Both the position numbers and the translations under genes were made by a program. The notes under the pieces are model-generated. The model made no database searches, was not told the DNA's origin, and saw only the letters and a list, made by a program, of their open reading frames with translations. DNA of 64,000 nt from Sthenelais limicola. Its lineage: Eukaryota > Annelida > Polychaeta > Phyllodocida > Sigalionidae. The DNA is taken from assembly GCA_942159475.1 (NCBI GenBank), contig OW804096.1:124920941-124984940 (forward strand), given 5' to 3'. Positions 50,839 through 60,291 of this stretch are shown one piece after another; positions within the stretch are counted from its first letter, which is position 1; the number at the start of each line of letters is the position of its first letter.

Positions 50839-52092
50839 CTAGTTTTCCGACTCTGTATAGTAGGGAAGAGCCGCTTGACTATTTGGGTTTTGGATCTGCG
50901 GATGACCCCTGCTTTGATCCCCATGTCCACCGCCTCGATGTCCGCGGCCGCCACGATAACCTCCACGCCTTCCTCTTCCGCGATTCATGGCACAGCCCAC
51001 AGAGTAGTGACCCAGGCCATTACAGGTCCAGCATCGGATTTCTTGTGGAGTATTATTCACTGGTAGATTTGCCATTGTTTGGGGCATTGGCGCTATTGCT
51101 GGAGTTGCACTCACGGCGTTGATGGAAAGAGAATGATTCCTCTGCATGTCAGTCAAGCGCGTATCTAGTCTAGATATGGCGTCTACAATGGAAGCATTAT
51201 TGTTAACACTAGATTGGCACGAATTAACACAATTTGTCTCTGGCTTACTCTGGAGTTTCATTAATCTGATTTCCTCTTTTAATTCCGCCAGTTCACTGAA
51301 ATTCGAGGAAGTCACTGCTGCTACAGGTGCGGTTTTAGGTTGTACCAGCTTAAGTACTTCTGTTAATGCGGCTAAACCTATATGAGAGTCATTCACTTCG
51401 GGTTCCGCTTCCCTAGCAGCCAGTATTGCGTCCTCAAAGGTTTTGATCTTCTTATCTTTCAACTCCTTGCGGTAAGGTTTGGTTAAACCATTAAGAAAAC
51501 TATTGAGTTTTTCCTTTTCAGTATACTGCAGATTTCTATAAGACGTACAGGCTCTAGAAATGAAATCCTTAATGGATTCGTTAGGCTTCATGCGAGTAAA
51601 ATGCAATTCCGCCCTTGCTTCATCCGATAAGTGGCAAAAATACCTCAGGAAAGCTGTTTGGATTTCAACCCAGGCTTTCTTTTCGTCAACATTATAATTA
51701 TTATACCAGTCCAACGCTTCGCCTTCAAGGAATAAGGAAAAATTGGCAACTGCTGGTAGAGTACCGGCCTCTTTACCCTCTTTCAATTGAATATAGCGTT
51801 CAAATTGTTTTAACCAAATTGTAGGATCTTGTGACCCGTTAAACCTATCTGGAGCCTTCTGATATCTCTTTCCAGAATTCACATTAGAAATAACAATTCC
51901 TTTCTCTGCTTGTTCGTCTAATCTAGTTTGTACCGCGTCAACCATCAATTTCATGGCCGCAAATGACTGCTGGGTTAAGTCTGTTTGTTCTTGCACCGTT
52001 TCCTGCGAAGGGAGTGTTAGACCTGTCGTCCATTGTTCTAAAAACGTTCTGATATTTCCCAAACCTTCCTCCATCTGCTCAGTAGTAGCCAT
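50839..52092 (-). CDS. gag: Retroviral-type Gag, 417 aa
   Basis: First large ORF after the 5' LTR. The N-terminal and central parts are helical and charged, with a capsid-like stretch (PDRFNGSQDPTIWLKQFERY near 95-115, followed by an aromatic region typical of Ty3/gypsy Gag). A single CCHC zinc knuckle (C-x2-C-x4-H-x4-C) starts near residue 354, and an Arg/Gly-rich RGG-like tail follows; both should bind the genomic RNA. Gag assembles the virus-like particle. The stop TAG at 50841 is preceded directly by a heptamer that could shift ribosomes into the pol frame. No disabling change is seen. Confidence 0.93.
   Translation of the reverse strand: MATTEQMEEGLGNIRTFLEQWTTGLTLPSQETVQEQTDLTQQSFAAMKLMVDAVQTRLDEQAEKGIVISNVNSGKRYQKAPDRFNGSQDPTIWLKQFERYIQLKEGKEAGTLPAVANFSLFLEGEALDWYNNYNVDEKKAWVEIQTAFLRYFCHLSDEARAELHFTRMKPNESIKDFISRACTSYRNLQYTEKEKLNSFLNGLTKPYRKELKDKKIKTFEDAILAAREAEPEVNDSHIGLAALTEVLKLVQPKTAPVAAVTSSNFSELAELKEEIRLMKLQSKPETNCVNSCQSSVNNNASIVDAISRLDTRLTDMQRNHSLSINAVSATPAIAPMPQTMANLPVNNTPQEIRCWTCNGLGHYSVGCAMNRGRGRRGGYRGGRGHRGGGHGDQSRGHPQIQNPNSQAALPYYTESEN
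50842..50848 (-). promoter_or_regulatory. Candidate -1 frameshift site at gag/pol junction
   Basis: In the gag frame the last codons before the TAG stop form G-GAA-AAC, a 7-base sequence at which a -1 slip gives GGA-AAA-CTA and leads straight into the pol frame. The pol frame has its nearest upstream stop at 50881-50879, so the shift must happen in the 37-base window where both frames are open. Confidence 0.5.
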
Positions 52093-52218
52093 TTCGAATT
52101 ATATCAGTTCAAATACAATAGTGCCAAAACAGTGTAACAAAATAGTCTCTGTACCTTTAGTATGTTTCCTGAAGAAAGTATGTTTTCCTGACAAATGTCC
52201 GGGTATCTCCAACAGAAA

Positions 52219-52730
52219 TGTTAAAATAACATTCAGGAATAATGAAGAATAAGTCCAAGTAGTGTATGAAGGTTTTCTTGTATTCTTTTCTTAGCACATA
52301 TACAGGTTAGATATGGCAAGTTCAATCGTTCAGTACTAACTGATTCAATACCTCAAAAGTACACATATTTATATGGCATCCACTCCCGTCTCCAGGCCCA
52401 CAAAGCCCCTGGATATTTCTAGGCAATGTCCTAGAATCTCCTGGATACCTAGAAGAACTTGAGTACTATTGGTTGAAGGAGTGGATACCATAGTCTACGT
52501 CATAGGAAATACAGTAAATATAAACAGACATAAACAAATCAAAGCTTAATAAAATCCCCTAGAGTAGTGCCTAAGCTTGTCCCTAGCCTTATACAAAAAC
52601 TTGTGCCTAACCCTAGGATAAACCTATAGGCGGATCTGAGTTTAGTCTAAGCAAAGCTAAATACATACAATAATTTCATTCGAATATTCCTTAAAGGTTC
52701 ACAATAAACTGTCAATATAATTTCTTTACA
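52219..52730 (-). repeat. 5' LTR of the endogenous retrovirus
   Basis: Identical in my reading to the copy at 41432-41943. On the minus strand it is followed by TTTCTGTTGGAGATACCCGG; a TGG seven bases inside could begin the primer-binding site, but I cannot assign the tRNA. The gag start is 127 bp from the LTR edge. Confidence 0.93.
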
Positions 52731-55700
52731 CATGACATGACATGACGCCGAGTATCAAGGTCCGTTGGGACTTCAGTCGCAAATATTTTCTTTTAGCTTT
52801 GGTCCAGGAAATCCTCATGCAGCCTGGAATAAGATATCCTGCTAAAGGTCTTGAATGCCGGCCAAGTCAGGCTCCAAAGTAGAATTTTAAATCTGTGCCA
52901 TGTGCACGAAATATGGCATTACGGCATATATAAGATCTTTTTTTTAAACAGTATCACTTGGTGTAGTACTAAAATTAAATAATACAATATTTATACATCT
53001 CAAGTATGTTCTCTAGATACAATTACAAATTTCGAAACTTCAAGTTCAGAATTTCGTTTGTGTGAGTGTGTAATTTCATCCCCAATCGAGCTTTATAAAT
53101 GTGCATTCATTGTGATGATCCCTCGCTGGCTTAGCATAGTCCAGGTCTTTGCTTTCCATATGCCACTCACCCCTGACATCCTAATGCCCAGAGGTCGACT
53201 TGAAAACCATAATGTCGCCCCTCTGCATGCCTAAAATGCAGGATTCCTGTGCGGTGTTTGACATATCAGTGAACCGTCTCAACCACAACATTTACTCTTG
53301 GCAACACTTGTGACCTGCTCTCCCATTTGTCAAGGATTGCGACGAAATTAAAAACAATGTCAGATTATTTGCTGGATGATATTGTCTGGAGTGGACAAAA
53401 AGACACAGGTGCACCCTGAGCACCAACCACATTCCTCTGAAGCTATAGTACACCATATCAATGTAAGTGTATTGAGAGAACGTCTCGTACATTCATCAAC
53501 ATATGGGTCTCTCAGAGCCACCCTGGGAAGCAGGAAGAGGATGTGTAGTGTGATATATTAGACTTTTGCCCATACTAAGTTTGTACATAGTGACACATGA
53601 TTATATACACGTATATATATATGCCGCTCATACACATTTAATACGGCGTGGTCTACTGGTTAAGGCGTTGGACTTGGACCAATCTTTGCTTGGACTTAAG
53701 GCATTAGGGCGTAAAACAACCGATCCCCCCCCCCCCCCCCCAATTTATTTTGTTTTTCCTATTTAATGGATCAAATTACAAATTCATGCTATTCTCATAG
53801 AACCCATTCATACTGAGCATATCTCTATTTCTAGTAATATTTGCGTGAAAGGTCTATTTTCTGGAAATGATGATACTCTGTCTAGAAAGCTTCTCGGAGA
53901 AGACATTTTACATCACTGAAACCTTATCAGGACTTGTGCTCATCATTCTCACTGGGAAAGTCTTGTGAGATGTTATTTTAGTCGTGGGAAAAAAACGCCA
54001 ATACATCCCATCCTTCAGAAGTGAGGACCACACAGTACAGACTGGAATCACATCCATTTTTGCGTCGAGCTAGTTTTGGTTTGATGGAAAAACCTTTTTA
54101 TCGTTTAGTGCCTATAGCCTGTTAGATAATCTAGAGCCATGTACGTTGATGTATCAACAAGCATCTGATGCTACATAGACTTTGCATTAAATAGATGTGA
54201 TACGTATCGTTTGTCTAAACATTTATCTCTGATATAAAACCCCGATGGTATCGCTGACCCAAAACCCCTTTTCTTACATCTTACACACTAATTCATTGGT
54301 TGGGGTTTACCTCTAAACGCGCTCTTTATCACTATATTACCCTGGCCTTCCTTATCTGCTGCCAGATAGGAGGAGCAGTTGGAATCACAAGATCGTTGGC
54401 CCTTGGCATCGGACTGCCTAAAATACTGCCCCATGTGATGCTTTATGTGATCTTTACTCGGATTTTGAGTTTTGCATATTCTAAGTAGCGGTATATGGAG
54501 ATTGGCTTAACAAGTTTTGAGGCAATTAATGAAGATTTAGTTCTTGGTTTTATCACAGAACTAGATAACTATACTCTATTTCTGTGGTTTTATATACATA
54601 CTATGTATTTGTGGTGCAGATCACCCTTTACATCAACTTTAGATATCCATCTTGCGGCAACAATAGAATATATCTGAATGTATGAAGCAACTATATTCTC
54701 AGCTCAACCAATATCATTCCTCCGTGTGGCATACTAATAAGTCTTCCCCACAATCCGTCTTGTTAGAGATATTCTAGATGAAAGGAAATTGGTATTTCGG
54801 CTTTTTCAAATGTAATATTTGTCCCTTTGTATAATACACATTTACAACGTGGTGTAACAGTTATCAACTTGGACAAGCAATACAACATTTAATTTCTATA
54901 TTTTGAATCATAGGATTGGAACGCTATGTGATTAGATCTGTATCTCAAAGTTTGTTGCTCTTATCCATGGTTGTCCTCACAGCTTTTTAGACAACCATGG
55001 ATGTATGCCTTTGTCTATTATTTATTGAGGGTCTCTATAAATATATTCAGTTATTGTAAGACAGCATATTACTTCATCGGTTTCTGAAGAAAATTGTATA
55101 AAAGTGGTCAATGGAGAAGATGAATCGGTGTGTTCTGTGCATGGATTCACGGTTCCTGACAGTTCCTATTACAGCGCACTCGAATATTGATGGAATTGAA
55201 ATTAAATCTACTTTGGCATAACTGGTTGCAGTGGTGTGACAACTAGGGTGAATCAAGCGCAACTACCTCATTGAACAAGACATTCTAAGCTTAAAATCTG
55301 GTTAAAAATATTTGTTATATTATAGCTTTTAACCTGGGATGAGTTTATGTTTAAAAAATATACAGTGGCTATATTTTTACATGTGGCATGCGATGTTTGA
55401 TGTGGATCAGCTGGTTTAATGGGTGTAATATGTCATGAGCCTTGGGGCACATTGTATACAGATGGTGGACGGGATGGTGGTGCATATCTCTTATACTGTG
55501 AGGAGATATAGCAGGGTTTATATGGGGATCAGCCAGACCTCTGAGGCCAGACTAACTGAGTCATTGGACTAGGGCAGTGGACATGTTAAGGGGTTAACCT
55601 TTGTAAACATCCCTTTTGTTTTTGGAAGTACATTGTATGTTCATTTCAGCCTCCACCCCAGCCATAGATGATCTCCAATCCGTTGATTACAAAAATAATT

Positions 55701-57089
55701 GTTTAGGATTATTTAAGATAAATATTATATATAAATTATATATAGATAAAAGATAAACAAGATCTTTATTACAGCATGTCTTAAACAAATCTTATTTCCA
55801 GTCTGTAGTATTTATGAAGTGAAGTTGTAACTGTGATGTGTGTGAGAGTATAGTAATTCAATAGTTATTTACTAAGATGGATGGGCAGTTTCTATTTATT
55901 ACTTGGGTATTTTTCAAGTGTGTGCTACTCGCCTTCCTCCGAGATCAATTCCTCCTTGCTCTCTTACAAGTGAGTCAGAGGTCCATCGACAGCTACGTGC
56001 TGCAGTCAAAGCGTTATACCCGAGACCGTATACATATAAGAATGGTCTCTCGTTATACGTGCTTTTATTACAATCTCTGTGTGTGTGGGGGGGGGGGGGG
56101 GGGCAAGGGGGCGGGGGGTCTCACTTGGCCATAATACCATGAGATAGTTGTCCAACAATTTAACGATCACCCGTCACATCCAGATTCTCATGTGTAAAAA
56201 AAGGTCTTAATTTGGTAATATATTTCCTTACAGCCCGCTTCTATAGGGCTGTCTTGCACATATATGGAAGATTAGAAAAAGGTTTCAGGAAGATGTTGAT
56301 AGAAGGATCCTGGTTTAGTGACAGACTGTATGAATACGAACGTTGTATTATGTCTGGCCTCGTACATGGCGATCCTTGTGTTACCGGTTGTATAGGGGCA
56401 ACGAGTAACAAGTCACTAGGACATACCAGGACGGATACAAAGAATACGAGACCATTTGGGAGTACAATGTATAAGGAAAATTCCGTGGAGCACAAGCATT
56501 TATTTACATAAAAATATATAAAATTCGTGTTGACGTGTTAGATTAAATAAAACGTAGTAAATAGAAAAAAGGTGATATCTGCTTGGAATCTGATCGGGGG
56601 ATTTATTACCGCATACGTATCACCATGCTTACCATTAGGTAAGGGAGTCTATACAGAAATAGCATTGTCCTAAATAGATTTTAAAGTTAAATATAGGCCC
56701 GTTTTATAAGAGTAGTGTTGAGTGATTAATATTGGAAGAGAGTGCATGACCATCTCATATTGATACTGCGTCAATGATAGATCCATATGTAGACAGATAG
56801 TGATAGTGTGCACTGATAAATGATAAATCCACATCCGCGTTGGTGTAAAGTGTATACCATCATTTTTTGGAAAAAATGTTTTTAACCATATTTTAGAATG
56901 TTTTCTCTTAAGTTCTGAAACTTTTCTCAATGGCACGGTAAAAATTTAAGATTATTAAAATATAAATCTAATTAATTCTTTTCACCCAGGATCGTTATAA
57001 TTATATATCATGCAGCCGTTGCATTCAACCTAAGCATGTATTGACTACAGAAATAAAATAAAATAAGATAAAATAAAAACTGTACTTAC
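52731..57089 (-). other. Distal part of tubulin intron 1, after the retrovirus
   Basis: No exon is recognised. Contents are a tRNA-like SINE head near 53643, poly-C at 53727-53741, poly-G at 56088-56116, and short ORFs on both strands without coding character (for example 56212-56511). Confidence 0.45.
53643..53745 (+). mobile_element. tRNA-like SINE head
   Basis: GTGGTCTACTGGTTAAGGCG (53648-53667) has the form of a tRNA A-box region, and about 60 bases on ACAACCGATCCC resembles a decayed B box. A poly-C run follows. It is not a functional tRNA (no foldable anticodon arm that I can see), so it is a SINE fragment or tRNA pseudogene. Confidence 0.45.
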
Positions 57090-57320
57090 CATGATGACGA
57101 TTTCAGTGGAGAATTGATAAAAGGAAAAGAAATTGATGCAATTAGTGAACAGCTGTCAAGTTAAGGTGAATGGTGAGAGACTTTCTTGAATTATTTTGTG
57201 ATGAAAATATTATTTTCTGTGGGAGTGATGGCGGTGTGATTGTGGTGGTGGAGGAGGAGGAGAACACACGATGCGACACAAGGAGTCGGTGTGTGTGAAG
57301 TGACTGGTAGACGCCGGTGA
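57090..57320 (-). CDS. TUBA: Candidate alpha-tubulin exon 1 (5' UTR plus ATG)
   Basis: Many metazoan alpha-tubulin genes have a first exon ending in the initiator codon. At 57092-57090 the minus strand reads ATG followed directly by the near-ideal donor GTAAGTACAG, giving a phase-0 intron that fits exon 2. No other ATG occurs in about 230 nt upstream, consistent with a 5' UTR. A CCAAT box lies near 57365-57358. The exon's 5' limit is a guess. The implied intron 1 is 21 kb and contains the endogenous retrovirus. A weaker alternative is ATG|GTAAAG near 40501, which has upstream ATGs. Confidence 0.55.
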
Positions 57321-57420
57321 ACGCTCTCTCCTACCACCAGCATCTCTCATTCTACATGCCTATTGGCTGGGGAAGCTGACTGGTAGATTAGATGTACCAC
57401 CAGTCTAGCTTGTTCATTTT
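57300..57420 (-). promoter_or_regulatory. Candidate alpha-tubulin promoter
   Basis: On the minus strand CAGCCAATAGG (about 57370-57358) is a CCAAT-type box, placed 60-100 bp above a CT/CA-rich stretch that looks like the start of a 5' UTR. No TATA box is seen. Assignment depends on the exon-1 call at 57090. Confidence 0.35.
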
Positions 57421-58714
57421 TGTATTTTTTGGCTAGTGTCTAATTATATGTCCCCTGACGTAATGCTATTTTCCCATATTAACCTTAAAGTGTGTTTCTC
57501 TATACGGATGTATTTTAATTTTGCATCGATTTTTATTTTAACATGTAAATGTCATCTCAGAAGTTTCATCATAATATGTGTCATCTAATTGCATATTTTA
57601 GATATTAAACACGTGAAATTAATATCTGCAGCTCTTTATCGATTCTCTTTGCAGTCCCTTTGACGTTATTTAATTTTCACGTAGTCGTGTGAAGATATTG
57701 TTTTTGAATCGCATGTGCACGTGTGTGCTGGTTAAATAAAGACCACCAACTAGAATCAATATCAAATAAATGTTTTGATCGATGTGTTTATGTGACTACC
57801 CAAATACAGTGAGTTTTAAATGACAACGCAATGCTTCTGTTTTGCCATAATAATAGGAAGACAAACTTTTGTTTGCGTGCTTTCATTTACTTTTTTTAAT
57901 TTCACAATTCAATTCAAACACGCTCATGATTGTCTTTTTGAAGAAGCAGTAATTTAATTATTTGAGGGTAATTAAAATTGGCCATTAAATATTCTCCATT
58001 TTCCTTGGACTAATGCTTCTTCTGAACTGAATGGAATACGGTATTACAGAAGAGAACTTTGCATGAGTAGACTTCGGATGCTATACACATTTCCCCCTTA
58101 TTTATAATTTAGATTGTCTGAACGAATACCGGTATAGGTGCCAATGTCTATTCTGTATCAGAATGCATCTATAGTGTATTGTTTCCAGGTTTCATACTCT
58201 GGAAATCCCCATGAGACTATATATAGGGCCATTAGAAAATTGGTTTAATTTGAACACTTTATTTGCCTCCAGATTGACAAAAAGTTAGTACATATCTGAT
58301 GTGTGATACAGTCAGTAATTTAAGTATTAGAACTGACTACTTGGGTGACCTAATGTTAGGGCAAGTTATAGGACAGGCAATCCGACACGAGGGAGTGGCA
58401 ATAAAACAAACAAAACACACATTATCTCTGGACCACTAACATTCAATTTATTCGTATTGTGGTTTTATGGACCAGACTAAGAGATCCGGAACCCATATCG
58501 TAGATTGTGTATATGCACTGGGAGGGATGTTTCCTTTTCATTTTGTGCAATTAACTTCCAAACAATAGGGAGTGTTGTTCCGGGGATTTGATGACTTGGC
58601 AGAATACGTTGTACCTACTTGTGTCATAATACATACATGTACCAAAATTGTAATTTCTTCATAGCCATTTGCTTCTGCCATTGCCCTAGCTCCTACCTGT
58701 ATGGAGTCTTAGCT
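57421..58714. other. Intergenic, no gene seen
   Basis: AT-rich sequence between the candidate tubulin promoter and the minus-strand exon-like ORF at 58715. No RNA gene or repeat that I can name. Confidence 0.4.
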
Positions 58715-58828
58715 TCAGACTGACAGATGCAGGCCTACCATTGGTCTTCCATCGATAACCAGGCCATCTATCTTCGTTTGAATGAAATTCCATATCTCAT
58801 CCATATCACTTTCACTGTTAGCATCGTC
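58715..58828 (-). CDS. Possible terminal exon of an unrecognised minus-strand gene
   Basis: After a fair acceptor (GATTTCCAG) the minus strand reads 37 codons to a TGA. The start is acidic (DDANSESDMDEIW) and the end is balanced (IDGLVIDGRPMVGLHLSV), more protein-like than chance ORFs here. It could be the last exon of a gene lying between tubulin and POLK. I could not connect it in phase to the ORF at 59321, so it remains a fragment. Confidence 0.35.
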   Translation of the reverse strand, partial: DDANSESDMDEIWNFIQTKIDGLVIDGRPMVGLHLSV

Positions 58829-59165
58829 CTGGAAATCGGAAATCTTTGAACGGTTAGGCCTTCATGGTTTTATATTGTAATATTTTGATTAATCTTCAGT
58901 AATCAAATACCTTTATTTGTTATCACCGTCCACATTATAACTATTCAAGCCCGAACTTGAAGAGACATGAACCAGGACACTGCTGTTTTATTCCTTTGAT
59001 ACCATACACAAATAAGTGCTTCGATTATCACTACATCGCTCCTTTCTCCTTCTGAGCGTAGGTTATGATTTTCTTTCGATCTTAAAAGACATGATGGCTA
59101 ATAAAATGATGATTGGCAAAACATTGACATTAACAAATTCGGGCGGCTGTAGTACTGGTATTTGC

Positions 59166-59321
59166 ATTAATTATTTTCTTCCTCCAATAATTGTTGTATA
59201 ATGTGTTGTTCCCTAGAAGTTTCAGGAAATATTTTGATGTAAACTCAGTAAAACCAACATAACATTGTTGACCAATATCTTTGCCCGAACAATAAAACAC
59301 TGCTGCAATCCTACTCAGGAC
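59166..59321 (-). CDS. Possible internal exon, unrecognised
   Basis: Behind an acceptor at 59323-59322 (GTATGGCAG) the frame begins VLSRIAAVFYCSGKDIGQQC and stays open to a TAA at 59130. The composition looks like a folded protein (aromatic, Cys, Lys balanced). No good donor in a phase fitting the 58828 exon is evident. It may belong with the preceding entry, or be chance. Confidence 0.25.
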
Positions 59322-60254
59322 CTGCCATACACATATTTCGCTACAATAAATAGCCATTTTGGGACGTCAATCTTTCCTAGGAATTCGATAGGGCTGTTTT
59401 TGATGCAGTCTGACATCAGTGTTCTGACTACTTGATGTAAGCCCTGTATTCATGCTTAAGGCATGTTCAGACAAAGAAGAAATCAATGGTGTTATCCTCT
59501 TATATATCCCCTTTTTGTGGTCTCCCTCTGAGGCATCGACCTGCCTTTAGTTCTGATGACTTTGTCTGCAGAGCTCTCGATGTTTTTATGTCAGATGTTT
59601 AGAGTCTGATCTATATTAATGTAAGAGGTGAAAAATGTGATCCCGTGATTAGGATTATTAAGCGTTTTTGACTACAGCAAGTTAAGTCTGTATGACATTT
59701 CGGCCTCTCTATCTCTCAATGGTACGAATAGGATAATGGACATGATTTATAAATTACGATAAAAGAGGATATGCAATGAGCAGTAGAGGGGTTTTGCTTA
59801 TGGATCACATTGGATGAAACAGATCACAATTATTGTATTCAAAATGTAGCGTGAAAATCGAAATATTTTTATACTGGTCCTTCACTCTTACCTGTAAGGA
59901 ATTTTTATAATGGTGTATGCTAAACAGAAATCGTTAAGTCTAAAAAGTTGTAATCATAAATACGCCTACCTATATTTGCAGTATTTTAATATTACCGTTC
60001 ATGTATTTCTTCATATAGATTAATGAAATTAATTGATTAATGGATAAGAGATAATCCGAAATGTTTAAATTTAGTTGGAAGCAGTAATTCATTTGATTCT
60101 TCAAATCAAAGGCAATGATACCCATTGTTGACATGTTAAAAGTAAATTTTATTTGTGTATGGTTGTAGATCTTGATGAATGTGTTCACTATATATCACGA
60201 GTATCTTCATTGGAGCGCTTGGTGAGAACGGGTTTATTTTTAGTCATATTTCTT

Positions 60255-60291
60255 TTTTTTTATTTATTTATTTAGGGTTAATTAGCACGCC
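60255..60291 (+). promoter_or_regulatory. Splice acceptor and 5' UTR end of POLK exon
   Basis: TTTATTTATTTATTTAG followed by 16 nt of leader and the ATG. This implies an upstream non-coding exon, which I cannot place in 59358-60250; nothing else is seen in that gap. Confidence 0.45.

Larger units (their letters stand above)
41432..52730 (-). mobile_element. Complete Ty3/gypsy-type endogenous retrovirus with env-like gene
   Basis: The 11.3-kb element is bounded by two 512-bp LTRs, identical by eye (41432-41943 and 52219-52730, TG...CA ends), and by the 4-bp target duplication CATG. On the minus strand the order is LTR, gag (52092-50839), pol (50797-46469), env-like (45566-42810), LTR. All three ORFs are intact. 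Four-base duplications and a baculovirus-F-like env are features of errantivirus-type gypsy elements. The element sits in tubulin intron 1 in the same orientation. Identical LTRs and intact frames mean very recent insertion, and it could still be active or polymorphic. Confidence 0.95.

Noticed and set aside
54300..54488. 62-codon hydrophobic plus-strand ORF
   Set aside because: Looked like a small membrane protein, but has no initiation context, no splice partners and no family resemblance.
56212..56511. 99-codon plus ORF with an acceptor-like CTTACAG before it
   Set aside because: The opposite strand is equally open over the same stretch and the composition is not protein-like; chance is the simpler explanation.
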